From an uncultured Prevotellaceae bacterium (GTDB taxonomy: Bacteria > Bacteroidota > Bacteroidia > Bacteroidales > Bacteroidaceae), in NCBI GenBank assembly GCA_902780635.1, contig CACZGH010000016.1, positions 1 to 64,000 of the forward strand: a DNA stretch of 64,000 nt. Direction: 5' to 3'. Positions 52,581-61,082 of the stretch are shown here, one piece after another. A program made the position numbers and the translations under genes. The notes below the pieces were generated by a model. It saw only the letters and a list, made by a program, of their open reading frames with translations. It ran no database searches and was not told where the DNA came from. Within the stretch, counting starts at the first letter, position 1. Each line of letters begins with the position of its first letter.

Positions 52581-52614
52581 CAAAATTACTCCATCACAAG
52601 CAGGTGGACAATAC
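52581..52614 (-). promoter_or_regulatory. Promoter of the barrel-imelysin-DHOR-CcsA operon
   Basis: The minus strand shows TATTG, 20 bases, then TAATTTTG (52588-52581). It lies opposite the regulator's own promoter in a 242-base divergent region; the regulator site must lie between them, but I see no convincing dyad. Confidence 0.6.
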
Positions 52615-52733
52615 CCAAAAATTAGTATCCTAAATGGTAACAGTGGAAATTGGTACTCGGTTTTAATGAACTGAATACTATAATTTTATGATATCCTGCG
52701 ATGAAACAAGTGTGATAATACCTGCAAATAATG

Positions 52734-52766
52734 ATTGTGCTCGTCGGGGAAAAATTGTATCTTTGC
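52734..52766 (+). promoter_or_regulatory. Promoter of the hemerythrin-LuxR regulator
   Basis: ATTG at 52734-52737, 21 bases, then TATCTTTG at 52759-52766, 21 bases before the ATG. Confidence 0.65.
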
Positions 52767-52787
52767 ATCCGATAAAAGTATGTACCG

Positions 52788-53741
52788 ATGAAAAGAATGA
52801 AACTTTACGAGGCAGATGATAAGATGATCGATCTGATCGGTGATAACTATAGCATGCTGCAGGGACTGAATGCCTTTGGTATTCATCTCGGTTTTGGTGA
52901 CAAAACTGTCAGAAAGATATGCGATGAGCAGGGCGTTGATTGCTACACCTTCCTCACGGTTGTCAACTTTCTGATCAACGGATATGCCCCCAAGAGTACG
53001 GACGACATGATCTCTGTGAAGACATTGCTTGACTATCTGCGTGCCTCACACCGCTTTTTCCTGGATTTCCAATTACCATCCATTCGAAAAAAACTTGAAG
53101 AGAGCCTCAATCAAAAAGATAGCCTTTCTGTCTTGATACTGCGTCTCTATGATGAGTATGCCCACGATATCCGTCTTCACATGAAGTATGAGGAGAAGAC
53201 CCTGTTTCCCTATGTCGAAGCGCTGCTACGGGGTGAACAAAAGGTGGATTACAACGTGGACATCTTCTCCAAGCACCATAGCGACACGAAGGGAAAGTTT
53301 CATGAACTGAAAAACATCATCATCAAGTATCTTCCCCATGACGGACTCGCCAATAACCAGTTGACAGCCACACTTTATGACATTTATAACAATGAGGAAT
53401 GGCTGTGCAACCACAGCAATGTAGAGGAAGTGCTGTTTGTGCCTGCCATCCGCATCCTGGAACAAAAGCTGAAGAATGACGATGTGTCGGCCCGGATCTC
53501 GAGCATCATCAACAAGGCCGACAGTATGGAGTCTTTGTCGGAACGAGAGAAAGAAATCATCGTGTGCCTCGTCCAAGGTCTGTCAAACAAAGAGATTGCC
53601 AGCCAACTGTTCATATCCGTCAATACGGTCATCACTCACAGAAGAAACATATTTAGGAAATTGCAGATACATTCATTGGCAGGTCTTACCATCTATGCGA
53701 TTGCCAATAATCTGATAGACAAGCGATGTTTTACTGATTAA
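52788..53741 (+). CDS. Hemerythrin (RIC/YtfE-like)-LuxR-type transcriptional regulator
   Basis: The 317-residue protein has an N-terminal segment like the ScdA N-domain (about 25-62, with GVDCYTFL). A hemerythrin-type four-helix domain (about 75-225) and a LuxR-type HTH (about 247-307: SLSEREKEIIVCLVQGLSNK and the ITHRRNIFRKL recognition helix) follow. The likely diiron ligands are H88, H131, E135, H163 or H164, H209 and E213. Their order and spacing match the six ligands of E. coli YtfE/RIC as I know them (H84, H129, E133, H160, H204, E208). A diiron sensor of O2, NO, peroxide or iron status that controls transcription is inferred. It is divergent from the imelysin-DHOR operon, its probable target. 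Confidence 0.82.
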   Translation: MKRMKLYEADDKMIDLIGDNYSMLQGLNAFGIHLGFGDKTVRKICDEQGVDCYTFLTVVNFLINGYAPKSTDDMISVKTLLDYLRASHRFFLDFQLPSIRKKLEESLNQKDSLSVLILRLYDEYAHDIRLHMKYEEKTLFPYVEALLRGEQKVDYNVDIFSKHHSDTKGKFHELKNIIIKYLPHDGLANNQLTATLYDIYNNEEWLCNHSNVEEVLFVPAIRILEQKLKNDDVSARISSIINKADSMESLSEREKEIIVCLVQGLSNKEIASQLFISVNTVITHRRNIFRKLQIHSLAGLTIYAIANNLIDKRCFTD

Positions 53742-53771
53742 TGAGGAAAAAACATTAATAATGTCTCCTTA

Positions 53772-53806
53772 TTTGTTCGTTCCTAACTAAAATATTGCTA
53801 ACTTTG
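53772..53806 (+). promoter_or_regulatory. Promoter of the GH43 gene
   Basis: TTTG at 53772-53775, 23 bases, then TAACTTTG at 53799-53806. The -7 box lies inside a 14-bp inverted repeat. Confidence 0.7.
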
Positions 53807-53826
53807 TAGGTGATATTTTAGTTAGG
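53782..53826. promoter_or_regulatory. Perfect 14-bp inverted repeat over the GH43 promoter (operator candidate)
   Basis: CCTAACTAAAATAT at 53782-53795 and its exact complement ATATTTTAGTTAGG at 53813-53826 flank the -7 element and the likely start of transcription, with a 17-base spacer. It could bind a dimeric regulator or fold as a leader hairpin. Confidence 0.65.
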
Positions 53827-53853
53827 TAAAGAACCCTTTTTATGATTACCATT

Positions 53854-55521
53854 ATGAAACACTTTTTTCTTTTTCTTCTTCTGAGTTTGCTGAGTACGAT
53901 GGGGGTAGCTCAGCCAGTAAGAGAAACCCCTATCAAGAACCCCATGCTGTGGGCCGATGTGCCCGACCCGGATGTCATCCGTGTGGGCGACACGTTTTAT
54001 CTGGTCAGCACCACCATGCACCTGATGCCGGGCGCACCGGTGATGGCCTCGAAAGACCTGAAAAACTGGGAGACGGTGGGCTACATTTTCGACAAACTCA
54101 CAGACTCACCGAAATACGACCTGTCTTTCTCTTTGCCCCTCGAAGAGCAGAAAGGGGAAGGTGTGGGAACGGTCTATGGCCGTGGACAGTGGGCCACGTC
54201 ACTGAAATATCATGACGGCAAGTTCTGGGCGCTCTTGGCACCCAATGAGCGGGGCGCTATGGGCGATACCTATATCTTCACGGCTCCTCGGGCAGAGGGC
54301 CCATGGACCATCCACTCACGCCTGCGCCACTTCCACGATGCCACCTTGTTTTTCGATGATGACGGTACACCTTATGTCTTTTTTGGAACAGGCGAGATGT
54401 GCCAGTTGTCACGCGACCTGAAGAGCGTGGCCGAAGGCAGTCTGCGCCATTATTTCCAGCGTGAGGAAGAAGAGCGTGGACTGTTGGAGGGCACCCGTGT
54501 CATCAAGCACCAAGGCACCTATTACGCCATGCTCATCAGCCAATCCTTTGGTACTGGCTTGCACCGTCGTGAGGTGTGTTACCGTACGAAAGATCTCAAT
54601 GGCGTGTGGGAAAAGAACGTCATCCTGGAGAGCGACTTCGGTGGCTTCTCCTATTTGGCACAAGGTACTATCGTAGACACCGAGGAAGGTGACTGGTATG
54701 GCATCATGTTCCAAGACCGTGGTGGAGTAGGGCGAGTGCTGACGCTCTCGCCCGTCCGCTGGATCGATGGTTGGCCGATGCTGGGCGATGAGAATTATAA
54801 AGTGCCCAGTGTGATGCGTCCTTACAAGAGTGGACAACCCGCGAAGGGCATTGTCCTGCCTGATGATTTCGAAAACGAAAAGTTGGGCTTGCATTGGCAG
54901 TGGAACCACAATCCTGTGGACAAGGCATGGAGCCTGACAGAGCGTCCTGGATATCTGCGACTCAAGACCTGTCGCATCGAGCCCAACCTCTATCTGGCAC
55001 CCAACACGCTGACGCAGCGTATGGAGGGACCGGCCTGTAGCGGATACATCTGTATGGACCTGAAAAAGATGAATGATGGTGACTGTGCAGGACTGGCAGC
55101 CTTCAATGGTGACAGTGGGGTGCTGACGGTGAAGAAAGACGGCAAGAAGTGGACACTGGTGATGAGCGAACAGAAAGTGAGCCTGACCGAGCGTGAGAAG
55201 GCTGTGACAAAGGTGGAGGAGAAGGTCGTTGAGACGGTCGATCTGACCAAGCTTGTCAATGCCAAACAGCCCAAGATATGGCTTCGGCTGGATGGAGATT
55301 TCCGCCCTGGCCAGCGCGGTGGACGCGATGCCGCCAATTTCTACTATAGCCTCGATGGCATTCAGTGGACGCAGATAGGTACGAACAACTATCGCATGAT
55401 ATTCGACTATCGTCGCTTCTTCATGGGCACGAAGTTTGGTATCTTCAACTACGCGACCAAGAAGGTCGGTGGTTATGTGGATGTCGACTACTTCAAGTAT
55501 CATTGCGACGAGAAAGACTGA
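53854..55521 (+). CDS. Secreted glycoside hydrolase family 43 enzyme
   Basis: The 555-residue protein has a signal peptide (MKHFFLFLLLSLLSTMGVA). A five-bladed propeller follows: WADVPDPDVIRVGDTFYLV (catalytic Asp), HDATLFFDDDGTPYVFFG (second Asp) and RGLLEGTRVIKHQG (Glu). A C-terminal beta-sandwich of about 220 residues (from about 330) is the GH43/DUF1349-type module. Arabinan, arabinoxylan or xylan side chains are the likely substrates. The internal ATG at 53854 is preferred to 53842 because it gives a normal signal peptide. Confidence 0.87.
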   Translation: MKHFFLFLLLSLLSTMGVAQPVRETPIKNPMLWADVPDPDVIRVGDTFYLVSTTMHLMPGAPVMASKDLKNWETVGYIFDKLTDSPKYDLSFSLPLEEQKGEGVGTVYGRGQWATSLKYHDGKFWALLAPNERGAMGDTYIFTAPRAEGPWTIHSRLRHFHDATLFFDDDGTPYVFFGTGEMCQLSRDLKSVAEGSLRHYFQREEEERGLLEGTRVIKHQGTYYAMLISQSFGTGLHRREVCYRTKDLNGVWEKNVILESDFGGFSYLAQGTIVDTEEGDWYGIMFQDRGGVGRVLTLSPVRWIDGWPMLGDENYKVPSVMRPYKSGQPAKGIVLPDDFENEKLGLHWQWNHNPVDKAWSLTERPGYLRLKTCRIEPNLYLAPNTLTQRMEGPACSGYICMDLKKMNDGDCAGLAAFNGDSGVLTVKKDGKKWTLVMSEQKVSLTEREKAVTKVEEKVVETVDLTKLVNAKQPKIWLRLDGDFRPGQRGGRDAANFYYSLDGIQWTQIGTNNYRMIFDYRRFFMGTKFGIFNYATKKVGGYVDVDYFKYHCDEKD

Positions 55522-55599
55522 TTGGTAGGAGATTGAGGCTTTGGCTGAATAAAATGGCATGTTCGTAGAAAAAAATAGGTTGGTCACCTCTTTTCATAC

Positions 55600-55607
55600 T
55601 ATCTTTG
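55600..55607 (+). promoter_or_regulatory. -7 promoter element of the 55638 operon
   Basis: TATCTTTG lies 30 bases before the ATG; a TTGG sits only 16 bases upstream of it. Confidence 0.5.
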
Positions 55608-55637
55608 TCTGCATAAAAGCTATAACAAGATAAAAAA

Positions 55638-56039
55638 ATGAAGGAACATGCTCTAATATTCATGGCGTTGGCAGGAGTCCTGTCCATACCTGCCAAGCCA
55701 CAGCCACTCCCTGAGAACGAGGGGATGGGTTACGCCTATCTGACTTTTGAGATGACCGATGGGACCAAAGCTTCCATTGCCACCTCATCACTGACACTGA
55801 CCATCAGCGGAAACACGTTGACGGCTGGATCGCAGTCTTTTTCTCTCTCCAACCTCAGCAAAATGTATTTCTCCAATACCGATGAAACGACGGGCATCGA
55901 GGAGATGCCCATCTCAACTATTGACGAAGCCACAGAAATCTACGACTTGCAGGGACATCAAATCCCGAGAGAGCAGATGCGGAAAGGGGTGTATATCATC
56001 AAGACGAAGAACAGGATCAGTAAAATCGTGGTGAAATGA
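55638..56039 (+). CDS. Small secreted protein with sorting-type tail
   Basis: The 133-residue protein has a signal peptide (cleavage near PAKPQP). A short beta segment, SLTLTISGNTLTAGSQSFSL, is like the N-terminal repeat of other secreted proteins here. The C-terminal tail IYDLQGHQIPREQMRKGVYI ends IVVK. It resembles the protein at 7571-8083 in layout. Its stop overlaps the start of the carbohydrate-binding protein gene by 4 bases (ATGA), so the two are made together; it may act as a carrier or accessory for it. Confidence 0.62.
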   Translation: MKEHALIFMALAGVLSIPAKPQPLPENEGMGYAYLTFEMTDGTKASIATSSLTLTISGNTLTAGSQSFSLSNLSKMYFSNTDETTGIEEMPISTIDEATEIYDLQGHQIPREQMRKGVYIIKTKNRISKIVVK

Positions 56040-57679
56040 AAAAGATGCTCTCTCTCCTGACGGCACTTGTGCTGACGATAGCAGCAACGTGCCAGACGCT
56101 CAATGTCAAGATGAATGGCGTCAACTATCTGTTTCCTGCCTCGCAGACGGAAGATATGACGTACACCAATGGCACCACCCTTACGGTGATGGGCAAGACC
56201 TTTACGCTCAGTGAAATAGATGCGATGACCGTAGAGGAGACAAGCGTTGCTGACAATACGGTCAACATCCAGTATGACGGCACAAGTGCCACGGTCACTG
56301 TCGCGGGCAATGTGGCGCAGTATGTCACACCGACTGTCAGCGGAGCACATGTATCCATCGTCCAAAGCGACGACCTTGCTGAGGAAATCACCTACACACT
56401 GAGCGGTACTTCTACCGATGGCGAGTTCTATATGTCTGGCTCCTACAAGGCGACGGTCGAACTGAATGGTCTCACACTGACTAATACCACACCCGTGTAC
56501 AGCGGGGCGGCCATCCATATCCAGAACGGGAAGCGCATCAAGATAAAGGTTGTCACAGGCACCACAAACACGCTTAGTGATGCCTCCAGCGGTTCGCAGA
56601 AAGGTTGCCTCTATGTGAAGGGACACGCCGAGTTTGCACAGAAAGGCACGCTGAATATCGTGGGCCATGTGAAACATGGCATCAAGACCGGTGAGTACAT
56701 GACGCTGAAAAACGCCACCATCAACGTGACCTCTGCCGTGGGCGACGGCATCAACACAGCCGGCTATTTCCTCATGGAGAGTGGCAGCGTCAATATCAGT
56801 GGCACTGGTGATGATGGTATTCAGTGTGATCTGGATGGAGATACTTCTACAGGGGAAACCGCCGACCATGAAGATGAGGACAGCGGCAATATCTATCTAG
56901 AAGGTGGCACTGTCAATATCACCGTCACTGCCAAAGACACCAAAGGCATCAAGAGTACGGGCAAACTATGCATCAGTGGTGGCGACATCAATGTTACGGC
57001 CACAGGTGGTGAGGGCATAGAGAGTAAAACCTCCATCGACATCACCGGCGGACAGGTGATGGTCATTGCTTCTGATGATGCTATCAACGCCTCCTATAAC
57101 ACCACGACCAACGGTTCAGGCGACTTGACCATCAGCGGTGGGTGTGTCTATGCCCGCTCTACAGGCAACGATGGCATCGACAGTAATGGCAACTGTTACC
57201 TCAAGGGCGGCCTGGTCTATGCCATCGGTGCCTCGACGCCAGAGCTCGCTGTCGATGCCAATAGCGAGAAGCAGAAAAAACTCTACGTCACTGGTGGCAC
57301 CCTCATCGCTATCGGTGGACTGGAGTCGGGTGCCAGTCTCACGCAGTCGTGCTACTCCACCAACTCATGGAGCAAGAACTCCTGGTATGCCATGACCGTC
57401 GGCAACGAGACCCTCGTCTTCCAGACGCCCTCCAACGGCGGCAATAACATGGTGGTGTCGGGAGCCTCACAGCCCGTGCTGAAAAGTGGGGTCACCGTGA
57501 GTAGCGGCACCAGTATCTTCAATGGTGCAGCCTATACCGACGCTACCTTCAGCGGAGGCTCTTCCGTCAGCCTTTCGTCCTATACGGGCGGTGGTGGCGG
57601 CCCCGGAGGTGGTGGCGGCCCCGGAGGCGGTGGCGGTCCTGGCGGCGGTGGTTGGCCCGGAGGTGGTGGCGGTCACTAA
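56036..57679 (+). CDS. Cthe_2159-type carbohydrate-binding beta-helix protein
   Basis: The 547-residue protein has a signal peptide (cleavage near AATCQT). A long run of repeated strands contains GDGINTAGYFLMESGSVNI, GDDGIQCDLDGD, DTKGIKSTGKLCISGG, GEGIESKTSIDITGGQV and NDGIDSNGNCYLKGGLVY. These match the Cthe_2159 (DUF4353) beta-helix family, which binds cellulose-like and pectic polymers with calcium. The C-terminal ~30 residues are Gly/Pro-rich repeats. Surface display and glycan binding are inferred. It is coupled to the small sorting-tail gene upstream; the two-component pair begins 77 bases later. Confidence 0.85.
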   Translation: MKKMLSLLTALVLTIAATCQTLNVKMNGVNYLFPASQTEDMTYTNGTTLTVMGKTFTLSEIDAMTVEETSVADNTVNIQYDGTSATVTVAGNVAQYVTPTVSGAHVSIVQSDDLAEEITYTLSGTSTDGEFYMSGSYKATVELNGLTLTNTTPVYSGAAIHIQNGKRIKIKVVTGTTNTLSDASSGSQKGCLYVKGHAEFAQKGTLNIVGHVKHGIKTGEYMTLKNATINVTSAVGDGINTAGYFLMESGSVNISGTGDDGIQCDLDGDTSTGETADHEDEDSGNIYLEGGTVNITVTAKDTKGIKSTGKLCISGGDINVTATGGEGIESKTSIDITGGQVMVIASDDAINASYNTTTNGSGDLTISGGCVYARSTGNDGIDSNGNCYLKGGLVYAIGASTPELAVDANSEKQKKLYVTGGTLIAIGGLESGASLTQSCYSTNSWSKNSWYAMTVGNETLVFQTPSNGGNNMVVSGASQPVLKSGVTVSSGTSIFNGAAYTDATFSGGSSVSLSSYTGGGGGPGGGGGPGGGGGPGGGGWPGGGGGH

Positions 57680-57756
57680 TCCCTCCATCTCCTTGCCTGT
57701 TCTATACTCCATAGTTACTTGAAAGTTGAGTACTTACAAAAGATAAGACATTTGAT

Positions 57757-58908
57757 ATGAAACGAGGATCCTGGCTCAAACAGTCACGACAAGAAAACAT
57801 CATCTACTTAGTGGTGTGGGGGGTGCTCTTTGCCGCACCTGTGCTGAGCTTGTATATCCGGACGGTCGGTGATGCTGACGCTGTCTTCGATTGGACAGAG
57901 GTGTTCTTTGTCTGGAAGAAGTTTGCTGTCTTTCTTCTGTTTTTCCTCTTGCATCATTTCCTGCTGGCGCCACTCTTGGTTTACGAACGTAAACGGGTGG
58001 CTTATTTCTCCCTGGTGGCAGTGCTGTTGGTGGTGTTCTCGGTATGCCAATGCAGCAACAGACCGGGGAGAGAGGAACTGAGAGGGGACAGACCGCCCCA
58101 TATAGAGCATCCTGGTGCACATCAGCCGCCGATGGATTTTGAAGGGAAACGACCGTCAAGACCCGACAACACACCTCCACGTCGACAGCATCCCGGCATG
58201 CCTCCTCACTTCATGGGTGAACAAGACCTCCTGGCCATCATCGTGCTCATCCTGATGTTTGGCGCCAACCTCGGTGTCAAGGGTTATTTCCGCAGCCGTG
58301 AAGACCGCAGCCGACTGGCCGCACTGGAGCGTAAGAATCTGGAACAGCAACTGGAGTACCTGCGCTACCAGATCAACCCGCATTTTTTCATGAATACGCT
58401 CAACAATATCCATGCCCTCGTCGATATCGACCCAGAGCGGGCGAAAGACACCATCCTTGAACTGTCGAAGATGATGCGTTTCGTGCTGTACGAGGGCAAC
58501 AAGGTCGCCGTGCCTCTCTCACGGGAGTTTGACTTCATCCGCCATTATATCACGCTGATGCAGATGCGCTATACTGACAAAGTGCGCATCTCCGTTGACC
58601 TGCCACAGGAGACACCCGATGGCCAGATTCCCCCGCTGATGCTTATCACTTTCATCGAAAATGCTTTCAAACATGGCATTAGCTATCAACGTGAGTCGTA
58701 TGTTGAGGTGAAGGTCTCGGTGGAGAATGGCAGGCTGAGTTTCTCATGCCGCAACTCGAAGGCCGACAAACCCAATGAGGAAAAAGGCGGTGTGGGCCTT
58801 GCCAATGTGCAGAAACGCCTCGACCTGCTTTACAACAGCAACTACACGCTTCGCATCAATGACGATGCTGACACATATACCGTCGAACTAAACATACCAT
58901 TATCATGA
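57757..58908 (+). CDS. LytS-type sensor histidine kinase with His/Pro-rich loop
   Basis: The 383-residue membrane kinase has four helices (about 16-35, 53-75, 82-98, 157-175). The loop between helices 3 and 4 (99-156) should face the periplasm and is rich in Pro, Arg and His (H115, H118, H122, H145, H151). The His_kinase domain has the phosphorylated H209 in YQINPHFFMNTLNNIHAL, and the ATP-binding N-box reads MLITFIENAFKHGIS. It overlaps the LytTR regulator by 4 bases. A ligand such as a divalent metal could be sensed by the loop, which is my inference. Confidence 0.88.
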   Translation: MKRGSWLKQSRQENIIYLVVWGVLFAAPVLSLYIRTVGDADAVFDWTEVFFVWKKFAVFLLFFLLHHFLLAPLLVYERKRVAYFSLVAVLLVVFSVCQCSNRPGREELRGDRPPHIEHPGAHQPPMDFEGKRPSRPDNTPPRRQHPGMPPHFMGEQDLLAIIVLILMFGANLGVKGYFRSREDRSRLAALERKNLEQQLEYLRYQINPHFFMNTLNNIHALVDIDPERAKDTILELSKMMRFVLYEGNKVAVPLSREFDFIRHYITLMQMRYTDKVRISVDLPQETPDGQIPPLMLITFIENAFKHGISYQRESYVEVKVSVENGRLSFSCRNSKADKPNEEKGGVGLANVQKRLDLLYNSNYTLRINDDADTYTVELNIPLS

Positions 58909-59621
58909 TACGCTGTCTTGCCATCGATGACGAGCCTTTGGCTCTGCAACAACTTGTAGCATATATCAAGAAAGTGCCGTTTCTTGAACTTGCCGCCCAG
59001 TGCCAGAGTGCCCTGGAGGCAAGGGAGTTCCTCCAACACGACACGGTAGACGCCATCTTCTGCGATATCAACATGCCCGACCTCAATGGCATGGATTTCG
59101 TGAAATCGTTAGCCTTTCCGCCTCTTATCGTCTTCACCACCGCCTATTCAGAGTATGCCGTTGAAGGCTTCCGGGTCAATGCCGTCGACTATCTGTTGAA
59201 ACCCTTTGGTCTGCAAGACTTCCAGAGGGCGGCGAACAGGTTGAAAGAGCGCCTTGATGACACACCTGCCGCTCCGACGACTCCCAGCACACAGGATGTG
59301 CTTTTTCTCAAAACTGACTACCGCATCGTCAAGGTCAACATCTGTGACATCCGCTATGTAGAGGCTATGAGCGAATATTTGAAAGTGTGGCTTGAAAACG
59401 AACCCAAGCCCATCATCACGCTCCTGTCGATGAAGAAGATGGAGGAGAGGTTGCCCGACTACTTTATGCGCATTCACCGTTCCTATATCATCAACCTCAA
59501 CAAGATTCAGGAGGTGAATAAAAACCGTGTCATCATGGATGCCGAAACCTATCTTCCCATCGGCGATATGTACAAGGAGGGTTTTCAGGCGTATTTAGAC
59601 ACCAAGTTCTTAGGAAAATAA
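58905..59621 (+). CDS. LytTR family response regulator
   Basis: The 238-residue protein has a receiver domain with the phospho-acceptor D54 (IFCDINMPDLNG), the conserved Thr in VFTTAYSEYA and Lys in LLKPFG. A LytTR DNA-binding domain (about 130-235) holds the motifs IRYVEAMSEYLKV and FMRIHRSYIINL. Its start overlaps the kinase stop by 4 bases. Targets are unknown; the ZIP transporter 55 bases downstream and the secreted proteins upstream are the nearest candidates. Confidence 0.92.
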   Translation: MIRCLAIDDEPLALQQLVAYIKKVPFLELAAQCQSALEAREFLQHDTVDAIFCDINMPDLNGMDFVKSLAFPPLIVFTTAYSEYAVEGFRVNAVDYLLKPFGLQDFQRAANRLKERLDDTPAAPTTPSTQDVLFLKTDYRIVKVNICDIRYVEAMSEYLKVWLENEPKPIITLLSMKKMEERLPDYFMRIHRSYIINLNKIQEVNKNRVIMDAETYLPIGDMYKEGFQAYLDTKFLGK

Positions 59622-59676
59622 TGATGGACCTGTTTCGTTGAGGCGAAAGAGGTCGTAAGTTGAAAAGGGATAGGAT

Positions 59677-60459
59677 ATGATGACGACATTAATGATAGGA
59701 CTGCTGATACCGCTGCTGGGCACGATGCTCGGTTCGGCTTTTGTTTTTCTCATGAAAGATGAAATGTCATTGAGGGTGCAAAAGTCTCTACTTGGTTTTG
59801 CTTCGGGTGTGATGGTGGCAGCATCGGTATGGTCGCTCTTGATACCAGCCATGGAGATGTGTGCGGATAGCGGTAAGTGGTCGGTAATGCCTGCTGCCAT
59901 CGGATTCCTGCTTGGCATGGGGTTCCTGTTGCTCATCGACGAACTGACACCACACCTGCATTTGGGAACAGAGAAGCCGGAAGGAATACACTCGCATCTG
60001 TCGAAGACGGCCATGCTCTCTCTGGCTGTCACCATTCATAATCTACCTGAAGGCATGGCCGTCGGTGTGGTCTTCGCGGGAGCCGACAGCGGCGTGACTA
60101 ATATCTCACTGGCCAGTGCATTGGCTGTCGCTGTGGGTATCGCCATCCAGAACATCCCAGAAGGTGCGATCATATCCATGCCGATGCGTGCTGCTGGCAA
60201 CAGTCGTTGGCACTCTTTTTTGATAGGCTTACTAAGTGGAGCCGTAGAACCTATTGGAGCTATTGCCGTCCTGTTGCTGGCCTCTCTATTGTTGCCGGTG
60301 CTCCCCTATATGCTCGCTTTTGCCGCAGGCGCCATGTTTTATGTTGTAGTCGAAGAACTGATACCTGAAGCCTCTAGCGGTCAGCACAGCAATCTTAGTA
60401 CGGTGGGCTTTGCCATCGGCTTCGTCCTGATGATGGTGCTTGACGTCGTCATGGGATGA
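59677..60459 (+). CDS. ZIP family metal transporter
   Basis: The 260-residue protein has about eight membrane helices. Helix 4 carries the metal-site motif HNLPEGMAVGVVF and helix 5 NIPEGAIISMP, the paired H/N-x-P-E-G signature of ZIP carriers. A short loop with TPHLHLGTEKPEGIHSHLSK (about 91-110) supplies extra histidines. It imports zinc or another divalent metal. It follows the two-component pair and could be its target. The end overlaps the convergent YqiA-like gene by 11 bases. Confidence 0.88.
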   Translation: MMTTLMIGLLIPLLGTMLGSAFVFLMKDEMSLRVQKSLLGFASGVMVAASVWSLLIPAMEMCADSGKWSVMPAAIGFLLGMGFLLLIDELTPHLHLGTEKPEGIHSHLSKTAMLSLAVTIHNLPEGMAVGVVFAGADSGVTNISLASALAVAVGIAIQNIPEGAIISMPMRAAGNSRWHSFLIGLLSGAVEPIGAIAVLLLASLLLPVLPYMLAFAAGAMFYVVVEELIPEASSGQHSNLSTVGFAIGFVLMMVLDVVMG

Positions 60460-61042
60460 GACTCAGTAGCTTTTCTATCAGTGGCACATACCATGTGCGC
60501 ACTTCTTCTGCCGTCGGGGTATGCCCGCCAGGGAAATGAAACGAATGGTTATAGTGTTCCAAAAACAGCGGTTCGAAATGTGCCAGCGTGTCATTTTCAC
60601 CAAACAACCCCCATATGCGGTCTTTGTAATCGGGAAGGCAGGAGTCAAACTGAATGGCCTCCAGTTCCGCAAACTCCCTAATCAAGTCTTCGTCGATGAC
60701 AAACCGCTGTTTGCCGTCCTTGCGTGGTGACTTGTACTCATGTTCGCCGATTCTGGTCTTCAGAAATTCCGTCATTTTAAAATGCGGATTGCCCAGCAAG
60801 GCAGGCACACCAATAGCGGGTGCCATCATTTGGGCATAGAATGATCCGCAGCTGTTGCCCACAAGCAGGTCGGGTTTCTCCTCCTCGCAAAGATTCTTTA
60901 TCTGCTCTAATGCCATCCGCGGATGCGTCGGTAGGTCGGGTGTCATCACCTTCGCCTTCCCCTCAAATGCCTCCCGCAAGGTCATGGCAGGGATGCACTG
61001 TCCGCTGGCATAGAAGCCGTGAAGGAATATCAACTTTTTCAT
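60449..61042 (-). CDS. YqiA/YcfP-like alpha/beta hydrolase
   Basis: The 197-residue protein begins IFLHGFYASGQC and has the nucleophile elbow LLVGNSCGSFYAQ (Ser in GNSCGS) and a C-terminal GHTPT with the likely His. It belongs to the small esterase-like YqiA/UPF0227 group; the substrate is not known. It is cytoplasmic. It overlaps the ZIP gene by 11 bases at the 3' ends; the pectinase gene upstream is 40 bases away on the same strand. Confidence 0.8.
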   Translation of the reverse strand: MKKLIFLHGFYASGQCIPAMTLREAFEGKAKVMTPDLPTHPRMALEQIKNLCEEEKPDLLVGNSCGSFYAQMMAPAIGVPALLGNPHFKMTEFLKTRIGEHEYKSPRKDGKQRFVIDEDLIREFAELEAIQFDSCLPDYKDRIWGLFGENDTLAHFEPLFLEHYNHSFHFPGGHTPTAEEVRTWYVPLIEKLLSLIP

Positions 61043-61082
61043 TCTTTAGTCTCTGTCATTCTTATTCATTGATATCTATCTG

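Noticed and set aside
54409-55587. 392-codon minus-strand open frame
   Set aside because: It is antisense to the GH43 gene, has no recognisable domain or promoter, and is a codon-bias shadow.
55958-56869. 303-codon minus-strand open frame
   Set aside because: It is antisense to the Cthe_2159-type gene; the repeated Gly/Asp codons keep the opposite strand open.
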